From Streptomyces sp. NBC_01296 (lineage in GTDB: Bacteria > Actinomycetota > Actinomycetes > Streptomycetales > Streptomycetaceae), in the NCBI RefSeq assembly GCF_035984415.1, contig NZ_CP130720.1, forward strand, positions 1,674,001 through 1,738,000: 64,000 nt of DNA, read 5' to 3'. Numbering within the stretch: the first letter of the stretch is position 1; the number at the start of each line of letters is the position of its first letter. The notes below the pieces were generated by a model. That model ran no database searches. It was not told the origin of the DNA and saw nothing but the letters and a program-made list of their open reading frames with translations. Both the position numbers and the translations under genes were made by a program. Positions 27,515-35,623 of the stretch are shown one piece after another.

Positions 27515-28390
27515 ATGGCCTTCGTCCGGGCGAACTCGCTCCGCTTCCACGTCCAGCGGCTCCCGGCCGCCGTCCCCGACCGCCGAAACCTGCTCGACGG
27601 GACCGACGGGACCGACGGGACCGACCGCACCGATCGGCCGGTCGTCGTGTTCCTGCACGGACTGGTCGTCGACAACCTCTCCTCCTTCTACTGCCCCCTC
27701 GCCCTGCCCACGGCGCTCGCCGGCCACGAGGCGGTCCTCTACGATCTGCGCGGCCACGGCCGCACCGAACGCCCCGCCACCGGCTACGACAGCCGCACCG
27801 CCGTACGGGACCTCCTCGCGCTGCTCGGTGCCCTGGGACTCGGGCACCGCCGGGTGCACCTGGTCGGCAACAGCCACGGCGGCACCCTCGCCCTGCACGC
27901 CGCGCTCGCCCGGCCGGACCTGGTCGCCGGGCTGACCCTGCTCGAACCCCCGCTCAGCGGGGCCTGGGTGGAGAACATGGTGGACACGCTGTCCGCAGCC
28001 GCCCTGAGCCTGGAGGACAGTCCGGTCCCCGCCGAGCTGCTCGGCCTCCGGCTGCGCAAGGCCGCCCATCTGACGGCGATCGCCGACGAGCTCCTCAACC
28101 GGACCAGCCTGATCGACGACATCGCGGCCAGTCGCACCTTCACGCCCGCCGACTACGCCCGGCTGCGCTCCCCGCTCCTGATCGTGTGCGGGGAGCACTC
28201 CGAACTCGTCGCAGGGGCACGGGAACTGGCCCGGCACGCAACGCAGGCGGGCACCACGCTGCGGATCCTGCCGGGCCTCGGGCACGACGTACTGAAGGAG
28301 AGCAGCGGCTCCCTGCGGAAGGCCGTGCTGGCCCATCTCGAGGCGACGGCCGTGGTGACGGCCGCGCGGGCGGGAGCGCTGGTGCCATGA
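27515..28390 (+). CDS. Alpha/beta hydrolase (possible chain-releasing thioesterase)
   Basis: 291 residues. FLHGL forms the oxyanion strand, the nucleophile is in GNSHGG, and the late His is in GLGHDV, the usual alpha/beta-hydrolase order. Neither synthase subunit has a thioesterase domain, so this protein is the best candidate for releasing the chain; that is inference from context. Residues 28-36 are encoded by three exact 9-nt repeats (Asp-Gly-Thr). Its stop overlaps the glycosyltransferase start (ATGA). Confidence 0.9.
   Translation: MAFVRANSLRFHVQRLPAAVPDRRNLLDGTDGTDGTDRTDRPVVVFLHGLVVDNLSSFYCPLALPTALAGHEAVLYDLRGHGRTERPATGYDSRTAVRDLLALLGALGLGHRRVHLVGNSHGGTLALHAALARPDLVAGLTLLEPPLSGAWVENMVDTLSAAALSLEDSPVPAELLGLRLRKAAHLTAIADELLNRTSLIDDIAASRTFTPADYARLRSPLLIVCGEHSELVAGARELARHATQAGTTLRILPGLGHDVLKESSGSLRKAVLAHLEATAVVTAARAGALVP
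27596..27622 (+). repeat. Three tandem 9-bp repeats inside the hydrolase gene
   Basis: GACGGGACC three times in frame (Asp-Gly-Thr), followed by a diverged fourth copy (27623-27631). Copy-number change would lengthen or shorten a surface loop without a frameshift. Confidence 0.8.
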
Positions 28391-29577
28391 GGGTCCTCTT
28401 CACGGTGCCGCCGCTGGCCGGGCACGTCAATCCGACCGTGGCCCTCGGGGCCGAACTCGCCGCCCGGGGACACCAGGTCGCCTGGACCGGGCCGGCCGGC
28501 GCGCTGGCCCGGCTGCTGCCCGCGCACGCCCGGATCCTGCCGGCCGGCGAGGAGGCGGGCGGCGGTTACGCGGCGCTGCACGACCGCTGGCGCGATCTGC
28601 GCGGGGTGGGGGCGCTGCGCTTCCTGTGGGAGGAGGCGCTGGTGCCGCTGGCCCGGGCGATGGTGCCGGGGGTGACGGATGCGGTCCGCGGCTTCGCACC
28701 GGACCTGATGGTCGCCGATCAACAGGCCCTCGCCGGGCCGGTGGTCGCGCGCCGGCTCGGGATTCCCTGGGCCACCTCCGCGAGCACGTCCGCCGAGCTG
28801 ACCCGGCCGTTCGCGGACTTCCCGAAGGTCGGGGAGTGGGTCGACGGGCAGATCTCCGGGTTCCTCGCCGCGTACGCGGCGGACGGGGCGGCGGGAGCGA
28901 AGGGGGCGGACGGGACGGGCTGGGACCCTCGGTTCTCCGAACGCCTCGTCCTGGTCTTCTCGACCCCCGAACTCATCGGCGCGGTGGATGACTTCCCGCC
29001 GCACCACGCCTTCGTCGGCCCTGCCTTCGGGGCCCGACCCCACCCGCCCGGTTTCCCCTGGCAGCGGCTCGACCCGGAGCGGCGCCGGGTCCTCGTGTCG
29101 CTGGGCACCCTCAACCAGGAGGCCGGCGGCCGGTTCTACGGGGCGGTGCTGGGCGCCGCCGAGCAGCTGGCCGAGGAGGTGCAGCTGGTGCTCGTGGCCC
29201 CCGCGGCCCTGATCGGGGCGGTGCCCGAGAACGTGCTGCTGCTGGAGCGGGTGCCGCAGCTGGAACTGCTGCCCCATTTGGACGCGGTGGTCTGCCACGG
29301 CGGCCACAACACCGTCTGCGAGGCACTGGCGTACGGGCTGCCGCTGGTGGTCGCGCCGATCCGGGACGACCAGCCGATCGTGGCCCGGCAGGTCGTCGGG
29401 GCGGGGGCCGGGGTCCGGGTCCGGTTCGGCAGGACCCGGGCCGAGGAACTGAGGGACGCGCTCACGGCCGTGCTGGACGATCCCGGCCCCCGCCGGGCCG
29501 CCCGGCGGATCCAGGCCTCCTTCGCCGCGGCGGGCGGAGCCTGCGCCGCGGCCGACCGGTTGGAGAAACTCCTGTGA
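28387..29577 (+). CDS. Family 1 (UGT-like) glycosyltransferase
   Basis: 396 residues with the GT-B fold of macrolide and flavonoid glycosyltransferases: an N-terminal FTVPPLAGHVNPTVAL acceptor-domain motif and a C-terminal donor-binding stretch LVSLGT ... VCHGGHNTVCEAL. It should transfer a sugar from a nucleotide donor to a hydroxyl of the polyketide or lipid. No deoxysugar biosynthesis genes lie nearby, so the donor probably comes from primary metabolism. It overlaps both neighbours by 4 nt. Confidence 0.93.
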   Translation: MRVLFTVPPLAGHVNPTVALGAELAARGHQVAWTGPAGALARLLPAHARILPAGEEAGGGYAALHDRWRDLRGVGALRFLWEEALVPLARAMVPGVTDAVRGFAPDLMVADQQALAGPVVARRLGIPWATSASTSAELTRPFADFPKVGEWVDGQISGFLAAYAADGAAGAKGADGTGWDPRFSERLVLVFSTPELIGAVDDFPPHHAFVGPAFGARPHPPGFPWQRLDPERRRVLVSLGTLNQEAGGRFYGAVLGAAEQLAEEVQLVLVAPAALIGAVPENVLLLERVPQLELLPHLDAVVCHGGHNTVCEALAYGLPLVVAPIRDDQPIVARQVVGAGAGVRVRFGRTRAEELRDALTAVLDDPGPRRAARRIQASFAAAGGACAAADRLEKLL

Positions 29578-31490
29578 CACCCCTGACACCCCTGACAGCC
29601 CCGATGCCGACGGCGCGGCTCGCCCTCCGCGAGGTGCCGTGGACCTCTGCCGTGCTGCTGGCCGCGCTCGGTGCGGGCACCGTACGCGCCCGGCGGCGGC
29701 TGCGGGCCCTGCCCGTGCTGCCCGCGCCCCCGATCGCCCCGGCCGCATCGGCCGGTCTGCCGCGCGCCGCCGGGTGGCGGCTGCTGACCGCGCAGGGCGT
29801 GGAACCCGACGCGGCGACGTTCCTGACCGCCTGTGCGTACGCCGACCGGGAGGGCCTGCGGGTGCTGGACCTGATCCCGGCCGACCTCGCCGCCGAGCGT
29901 GCTCTGGGGCTGCTCCGCCTGGTCGACCCGGCCGGCTACCGGCAGGACCGGCTCGGCGAGGGGCGCGGGGCCGGGTATGCCGTGCTCGTGGCCGAGGAGG
30001 TGCTCGCGCGGGCCGGGGTGGATCCCGACACGCCCCGGCGCGACCCGGCCGAACTCCTGGCGCTCGTCCGCCGCTTGAAGGAGTTCGCGGCCGACGCCAC
30101 CGGTCTGGCCGTCGCCCCGGCGCTGAGCTCCGGGCGGCCCGGGCGCTGCGGCCCCGGCACCACCGGGCCGGGCCGGGTCGCCGCGTTGCAGGCCCAGGGT
30201 CTGCCGCCGGGTGGGCTGGCCGCCGCACAGCTCGCCGGGCTGGCGGTGCTGGCGGGTGCGGTACTGCGCCAGGGCCGGTGGGGCGCGGCGGCGGCCGGGC
30301 TGTACTGGCTCCAGCCGTACCTCGCCCTCGGCGGGCGCGGCGGCCCGCTGCACCCCGCCGACCTGGCCGCCGCGACCGCCCTGCGGCCGGTGCGCTCCCT
30401 CGGCGCCGGCCTGCGTACGGCCGCTGCGGCCGCCCGTACGGCCCGCGGCGCGGCGGACACCGCGCGGGCGGCCTCGTACCGGGCCGAACTGGCCGGCGGA
30501 ACCGACCGGTTCTTCGAGCCGCGCCGCCCGGACTGCCCATGGTGCGGGTCGCGGCGGCTCACCGTCCGGGTCCGGGTACCCGATCTGCTCCAGGGCAAGC
30601 CCGGCCGGTTCACCCTGGAGCAGTGCGGGGACTGCGGGCACGTCTTCCAGAACCCCCGGCTGACGCTGGAGGGGCTGGAGTTCTACTACCGCGATTTCTA
30701 CGACGGCCGCGGCGGGGAGGGCGCCGGGACGGTCTTCGGCCGGCTCGGCGCGTCGTACCGGGCGCGGGCGCAGATGCTCCGCCCGTACGGGGCTCCGGCT
30801 TCCTGGCTGGACGTCGGCACCGGGCACGGCCACTTCTGCAATGCCGCGCGGGCCGTCTGGCCCGGTACCCGCTTCGACGGGCTGGACATGGGCGAGGGGG
30901 TGCTCGAGGCCGAGCGGCGCGGGTGGGTGGCCACCGGATTCCAGGGCCAGTTCCCGGAGTTCGCGGCGAAGCTGGCCGGCCGGTACGAGGTGGTCAGCAT
31001 GTACCACTACCTGGAGCACACCCGGGACCCGCTCGCCGAACTGGACACGGCGGCCGAGGTGCTGGCCCCCGGCGGGCACCTGGCCATCGAACTCCCCGAT
31101 CCGGAGTCGCGGATGGCCCGGCTGCTGGGACCGGCCTGGCTGCCCTGGTTCCAGCCGCAGCACCAGCACCTGATCCCGGCCGCGAACCTGCGGGAGGCGT
31201 TGGCCGATCGGGGGTTCAGCGTCCTGGCCGAGGAGCACGGCGCGGCCCACCAGGGCAACGACTTCTTCGGCGCGGTGGCGCTGACCGCGACGCGGCTGGC
31301 CCCGGATCCGGACCGCCCGTGGGGTCCCCCGGCCACGCCGCGCAGTCGGGTCCTGGCCGGGGCCGTACGGGTGGCGGCGCTGCCGTGCCTCGCCGGCGCG
31401 GCGGTGCTCGACGCGGTGCGCACGGCCGCGGCCCGGCGCACGGACGGCGGGAACGCCTACCGGATGCTGGCCCGCAAGGAGGGAGCGTGA
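29574..31490 (+). CDS. Class I SAM-dependent methyltransferase with zinc-ribbon and extra N-terminal domain
   Basis: 638 residues from a GTG overlapping the previous stop (GTGA). The first ~310 residues are Ala/Arg-rich with a hydrophobic start and match nothing I recognise. A zinc-ribbon (CPWC ... CGDC, residues ~321-352) then precedes a methyltransferase with motif I DVGTGHGHF (~413) and YHYLEHTRDP, the layout of sugar C-methyltransferase-like enzymes. The substrate may be the sugar or the aglycone. The extra N-terminal half doubles the usual length and makes this a fusion of interest. Confidence 0.88.
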   Translation: MTPLTPLTAPMPTARLALREVPWTSAVLLAALGAGTVRARRRLRALPVLPAPPIAPAASAGLPRAAGWRLLTAQGVEPDAATFLTACAYADREGLRVLDLIPADLAAERALGLLRLVDPAGYRQDRLGEGRGAGYAVLVAEEVLARAGVDPDTPRRDPAELLALVRRLKEFAADATGLAVAPALSSGRPGRCGPGTTGPGRVAALQAQGLPPGGLAAAQLAGLAVLAGAVLRQGRWGAAAAGLYWLQPYLALGGRGGPLHPADLAAATALRPVRSLGAGLRTAAAAARTARGAADTARAASYRAELAGGTDRFFEPRRPDCPWCGSRRLTVRVRVPDLLQGKPGRFTLEQCGDCGHVFQNPRLTLEGLEFYYRDFYDGRGGEGAGTVFGRLGASYRARAQMLRPYGAPASWLDVGTGHGHFCNAARAVWPGTRFDGLDMGEGVLEAERRGWVATGFQGQFPEFAAKLAGRYEVVSMYHYLEHTRDPLAELDTAAEVLAPGGHLAIELPDPESRMARLLGPAWLPWFQPQHQHLIPAANLREALADRGFSVLAEEHGAAHQGNDFFGAVALTATRLAPDPDRPWGPPATPRSRVLAGAVRVAALPCLAGAAVLDAVRTAAARRTDGGNAYRMLARKEGA

Positions 31491-32437
31491 CCGCGGCTGC
31501 CGCCCGCGCCGGCGGGCCGGGCGCCCCCGCCGGGCAGGACATCGCCCGGCGGGCCACCGCCGACCCGCTGTTCCGGCTCGTCGCCTATGCACTGGAGGCC
31601 GCTCACGGCCGGCCCCCGGCGGCCGTCTGGAGCGCCCCGTACGCCTTCCACCTGCGATCGCCGGGGCTGGTGGCGGCGGCCGGCTGGCCGGTGGCGGCCG
31701 CCGCGGCGCCGCGCGGCGACGGCCTGGTGCGGCTCAGCTCCCTGGGGCACCCCGCCGACGGCTGCGACGTTCCGCTGGTGCTGTCCGGGCCGGCGCCCGC
31801 GATGCCCGCCTGGGCGGCCCGGCCGTACACGGTTCTGCGGGCCCTGGCCCGCGCCGGGTACGGCCGCGGCGGGAGCGATCTGCACGTGCAGGGCTCGCTC
31901 ACGGCCGCCGCCGGGCTGGCCACCGCGGAGCCGGCCGACTGCGCGGTGGCGCTCGCGGTGGCCGACGCCCACACGCCGCCGGGCACGGACCCGGACCGTG
32001 CCGAGCTGGCCCGGCTGCTGGCCGGGGCGCTGCCGGACGGTGACCGGGCGCTGCGCCGGGCGGTGCTCTTCGCCCGGCCGGGCGAGGCCCTGCGGGCGGA
32101 CCGGGATCCGGCGCGGCCGCACCGGTACGTCGCCTTCGACCCGGCGGCTTCGGGGGCGCGGCTGGTACTGCTGGCCGTACGCACGGATCCGCACCACCCG
32201 GACCTGCGGGCGGCGCTCGCGCGGGCGGTGGCGTGCGCGAGCCGGGCGGGGGCGCTGAGCGCCTGGCCGCCGGGGCCGCCCGGGGCGCGGCCGGGGCGGA
32301 GCGTCCTGGTGCTGCTGCCCGAAGAGCGGCTGGCGGCGGTGCGGGCCGCGGTCGCGGAGGACTTCCGCGGCCGGGGGCGGCCGGTACCCCGCTTCCTGAA
32401 CATCGCCGTGGCCGGTGCGGCCCGGCGGGAGGAATGA
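31487..32437 (+). CDS. Galactokinase/GHMP-kinase-like protein
   Basis: 316 residues from a GTG with AAGGAGGGA directly upstream. The central stretch (SDLHVQGSLTAAAGLATA, then CAVALAVADA) and the C-terminal FLNIAVA resemble galactokinase-type GHMP kinases, but the glycine-rich loop (normally like GAGLSSSA) reads QGSLTAAAG, so ATP binding may be altered or lost. A sugar-1-kinase feeding the neighbouring glycosyltransferase would make sense. It is the last gene of the coupled operon. I am sure of the gene, less so of the family. Confidence 0.7.
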   Translation: MTAAAARAGGPGAPAGQDIARRATADPLFRLVAYALEAAHGRPPAAVWSAPYAFHLRSPGLVAAAGWPVAAAAAPRGDGLVRLSSLGHPADGCDVPLVLSGPAPAMPAWAARPYTVLRALARAGYGRGGSDLHVQGSLTAAAGLATAEPADCAVALAVADAHTPPGTDPDRAELARLLAGALPDGDRALRRAVLFARPGEALRADRDPARPHRYVAFDPAASGARLVLLAVRTDPHHPDLRAALARAVACASRAGALSAWPPGPPGARPGRSVLVLLPEERLAAVRAAVAEDFRGRGRPVPRFLNIAVAGAARREE

Positions 32438-32464
32438 ACCACCGATCTCGAGGAGGAACCGCTC

Positions 32465-33727
32465 ATGCCCTCACCCAAGGCCGTCGCGAGACGACGGACC
32501 CGTAGGTCCGCGCTCGTGGCCGCAGCCGGCGCGCTCGGCCTGCTGGGCGCCTTCACCGTGGCCAACTCGCAGGCGGCGGACGGCAGTGCTCAGGAGACCC
32601 GGACGGCGGCCGCCGCCGCGGGGCTGCCGACGTACGACCACGTGGTGGTCGTCGTCTACGAGAACAAGCAGTACGGCGAGATCATCGGCAGCGCGAACGC
32701 CCCGTACATCAACCAGCTGGCGAACGGCGGCGCGAGCCTGACCGGCATGAAGGCGCTGACCCACCCCAGCCAGCCGAACTACTTCAACCTGTTCTCCGGC
32801 GCCACCCAGGGCATCACCGGGGACGGCTGCTACACCCCGCAGTCGATGACCGCCGCGAACCTCGGCCAGGAGCTGATCGCGGCCGGGAAGACGTTCGCGA
32901 CGTACAACGAGGACCTGCCGGCCGAGGGGTCCACGGCCTGCACGAACGGCCAGTACGCGCAGAAGCACAACCCGTGGTTCGCGTTCAAGAACGTGCCGCT
33001 CGACACCGGGAAGACCTGGGCGCAGTTCCCGCAGAACAACTTCTCGGCGCTGGCGAACCTGTCGTTCGTCGTCCCGAACCAGTGCAACGACATGCACTCC
33101 TGCTCGGTCGCCACGGGAGACACCTGGACGAAGAACAACATCGACGCCTATGCCCAGTGGGCGAAGGCCAACAACAGCCTGCTGGTGCTGACGTGGGACG
33201 AGGACAACTACCTCGGCTCCAACCAGATCGCGACCGTGTTCTCCGGGGCGAACGTCAAGAGCGGCACGTACGCCACCGCCTACAGCCACCACCATCTGCT
33301 GCGCACCTTCGAGGACCTGTTCGGCACGGCGACGCACGCCGGGAACGCGGCGAACGTGCAGCCGATCGGCGAGGTGTTCGGCGGCTCCACCGGCCCCACG
33401 CCCACTCCGACCCCCACACCGACCCCTACGCCCACGCCGACCCCGACGCCCACGGCGACCGCCGGTGCTCTGCAGCTCGCCGACCCCGGCCCGCAGAGCT
33501 GCAAGTTCAACCAGTCCTGCACCGTGCGGCTCACCGCGGCCGGCGGCAGGCCGCCGATCCGGTACTCCGCCACCGGTCTGCCGTTCGGCCTGACCATCGA
33601 CGCGGGCACCGGCCGTATCAGCGGCAAGCCGTGGGCGAGCGGCACCGTGCAGGTGACGGCCACCGCCACCGACTCGGCCGGGGCGAGCGCGAGCACCTCG
33701 TTCGCGCTGACCCTCACCTGGTTCTGA
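32465..33727 (+). CDS. Secreted phosphoesterase (acid phosphatase / phospholipase C-like) with Ig-like module
   Basis: 420 residues; GAGGAGGA lies 8 nt before the ATG. A signal peptide with a twin-Arg-like basic start (ARRRTRRS, hydrophobic core, ANSQAADG) precedes a phosphoesterase-family domain (VVVYENKQY, HPSQPNYFNLFSG, LTWDEDN, YSHHHLLRTFEDLFG) with the metal and nucleophile residues expected for acid phosphatase-like members. A Thr-Pro repeat linker (about residues 312-333) leads to an Ig-like domain nearly identical in design to that of the secreted protein at 12609-13865. It starts only 27 nt after the operon, so it may be co-transcribed, although a role with the polyketide is not evident. 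Its 3' end overlaps the convergent methyltransferase by 14 nt. Confidence 0.92.
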   Translation: MPSPKAVARRRTRRSALVAAAGALGLLGAFTVANSQAADGSAQETRTAAAAAGLPTYDHVVVVVYENKQYGEIIGSANAPYINQLANGGASLTGMKALTHPSQPNYFNLFSGATQGITGDGCYTPQSMTAANLGQELIAAGKTFATYNEDLPAEGSTACTNGQYAQKHNPWFAFKNVPLDTGKTWAQFPQNNFSALANLSFVVPNQCNDMHSCSVATGDTWTKNNIDAYAQWAKANNSLLVLTWDEDNYLGSNQIATVFSGANVKSGTYATAYSHHHLLRTFEDLFGTATHAGNAANVQPIGEVFGGSTGPTPTPTPTPTPTPTPTPTPTATAGALQLADPGPQSCKFNQSCTVRLTAAGGRPPIRYSATGLPFGLTIDAGTGRISGKPWASGTVQVTATATDSAGASASTSFALTLTWF

Positions 33728-34520
33728 CCGGCGCGGACACCGGCCGGGCCAGGTGCAGGCGGGTGTGGAAGCAGCCCGCCGACTCCTTCCCGGCCGGGTC
33801 CTCGCCCAGCGCGGTGACGGCGACGACCGCGCGCTGCTGCTCGCCGTGATCCGTGAAGCGCCGCTGGGGGTTCGTGCCCTCGGCGCGCTCCACGGTGAGC
33901 CCGTAGGACTCCAGGCAGCGGGCGATCGGCCGGTAGTCGTGGGTGCGCAGGACGAAGGCGGCCACCGGCACCGGCCGGCCGACGGCGGTGAGCAGCCGGG
34001 CGAAGGTGCGCTCGGTGAGGAAGCTGGTGCCACCGGTGATGGTGATCAGACCGACGCCGGCTGCGGAGCGCCGCAGCTGCTCCCCCGGCTCGGCGGTCTC
34101 CAGGTTCACGCAGTAGCCCTCGTCGAGCAGTCCGGCGGCCACCGCGTAGTCCACGGCGGGGCGCGAGACGTCGACGCCGATGGCCCGTACGGCCTCGGGG
34201 CGGCGCCGGGCGGCGTAGAACTCGCGGTCGCGGCGGATCAGTTCGGCGGTGGTCAGCCCGGCCGCCTCGGGCGAGGTGTAGTGCGCGTACAGCTCGTCCA
34301 GGGTGACGTCGTGGTTCACGAGCGCGGCGTTGATCCCGTACGAGCAGCACAGGTCGAGCATCGTCCCCCGCCCGGCCTCCAGTTCGCCGGCCAGGGCGCG
34401 GAACACGGGCTGGGCGTGGGCGGGTGTCTGATACCCGTACGGCCCGAGGCCGGTGAAGTACCCGCGGGGGTCCGGGAGCACGTAGACGTCGTCGAAGCTG
34501 GTCATGTCTGCTGTGGTCAT
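33714..34520 (-). CDS. Class I SAM-dependent methyltransferase of unknown substrate
   Basis: 268 residues from the ATG at 34520, with GGGAGA upstream. LDLCCSYGINAALVNHD corresponds to the SAM-binding motif I and IGVDVSRPAVDYA to motif II. A GLITITGGTSFLTERTF segment follows. The C-terminal half is rich in charged residues and resembles small-molecule methyltransferases found near natural-product genes, but no specific function can be given. The gene is monocistronic and convergent with the phosphoesterase. Confidence 0.85.
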   Translation of the reverse strand: MTTADMTSFDDVYVLPDPRGYFTGLGPYGYQTPAHAQPVFRALAGELEAGRGTMLDLCCSYGINAALVNHDVTLDELYAHYTSPEAAGLTTAELIRRDREFYAARRRPEAVRAIGVDVSRPAVDYAVAAGLLDEGYCVNLETAEPGEQLRRSAAGVGLITITGGTSFLTERTFARLLTAVGRPVPVAAFVLRTHDYRPIARCLESYGLTVERAEGTNPQRRFTDHGEQQRAVVAVTALGEDPAGKESAGCFHTRLHLARPVSAPVRTR

Positions 34521-34654
34521 CGGTCGGGCGTCTCCCTTGTCCGGGACGGGGTCCGGCGGGTCAGTCGTATCCCGCCGAACGAGGTGCCTGAAAGACCGCC
34601 GATCCGGCCAGCGGCGCGCGTCCGCGCTTGCGTGCCCGGCCGGCCCTCGCCGCG

Positions 34655-34660
34655 TAGGGT
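34655..34660 (+). promoter_or_regulatory. Candidate -10 element giving a leaderless SDR transcript
   Basis: TAGGGT ends 6 nt before the SDR ATG, and there is no Shine-Dalgarno sequence in between. This is the arrangement of leaderless mRNAs, which are common in Streptomyces. Confidence 0.35.
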
Positions 34661-34666
34661 CGGGCC

Positions 34667-35590
34667 ATGGCGGAAGCACGGCGGACCCTCGAAGGCAAGG
34701 TCGCCCTGGTGGCCGGGGCCACGCGGGGCGCGGGCCGGGGCATCGCGGTCCAGCTGGGCGCGCAGGGCGCGACGGTGTACGTGACGGGCCGCAGTACGCG
34801 CGGCAGCCGGTCGGAGTACGACCGGCCGGAGACCATCGAGGAGACGGCGGAGCTGGTCACGGCGGCGGGCGGGCAGGGCGTCGCCGTGGTCGCGGACCAC
34901 CTGGTGCCGGCACAGGTGCAGGCGCTGGTCGGGCGGATCGACGCCGAGCAGGGGCGCCTCGACGTGCTGGTGAACGACGTCTGGGGCGGCGAGCGGCTCT
35001 TCGAGTGGGACAGCACGGTGTGGGAGCACGATCTGGACAACGGGCTGCGGATGCTGCGGCTCGCCGTGGACACCCATGCCGTCACCAGCCATTTCGCGCT
35101 GCCGCTGCTGCTGCGCGCGCCGGGCGGGCTGGTGGTGGAGATGACGGACGGCACGGCCGAGTACAACGCGACCAACTACCGTGTCTCGTTCTTCTACGAC
35201 CTCGCCAAGTCGGCGGTCCTGCGGATGGCGTTCGCGCTCGGGCACGAGCTGGGGACGCGCGGGGCGACGGCGGTGGCGCTGACGCCGGGCTGGCTGCGCT
35301 CGGAGATGATGCTGGACAACTTCGGGGTGACCGAGGCGAATTGGCGGGACGCGCTGGAGAAGGTCCCGCATTTCGCCATCTCCGAGACGCCGTCGTACGT
35401 CGGGCGGGCGGTCGCGGCGCTCGCCGCGGACCCGGAGGTGTCGCGCTGGAACGGGCAGTCGCTCTCCAGCGGGCAGCTGGCCCGGGTCTACGGGTTCACG
35501 GATCTCGACGGCAGCCGGCCGGACGCGTGGCGGTACATGGTCGAGGTCCAGGACCCGGGCCGCCCGGCCGATGTGACCGGCTACCGCTGA
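34667..35590 (+). CDS. Short-chain dehydrogenase/reductase (SDR)
   Basis: 307 residues. The cofactor motif is AGATRGAGRGI, the catalytic pair is in YDLAK (YxxxK), and the usual catalytic Ser position falls in EMTDGTAEYN, where a Thr may substitute. The length includes a C-terminal extension of ~40 residues past the core fold, and WGGERLFEWD lies where many SDRs have NNAG. Substrate unknown. It is flanked by a divergent methyltransferase and a convergent acyl-CoA hydrolase. Confidence 0.92.
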   Translation: MAEARRTLEGKVALVAGATRGAGRGIAVQLGAQGATVYVTGRSTRGSRSEYDRPETIEETAELVTAAGGQGVAVVADHLVPAQVQALVGRIDAEQGRLDVLVNDVWGGERLFEWDSTVWEHDLDNGLRMLRLAVDTHAVTSHFALPLLLRAPGGLVVEMTDGTAEYNATNYRVSFFYDLAKSAVLRMAFALGHELGTRGATAVALTPGWLRSEMMLDNFGVTEANWRDALEKVPHFAISETPSYVGRAVAALAADPEVSRWNGQSLSSGQLARVYGFTDLDGSRPDAWRYMVEVQDPGRPADVTGYR

Positions 35591-35623
35591 CCGCACGACC
35601 GGCCGGGGCAACTTTGGCGGCCT

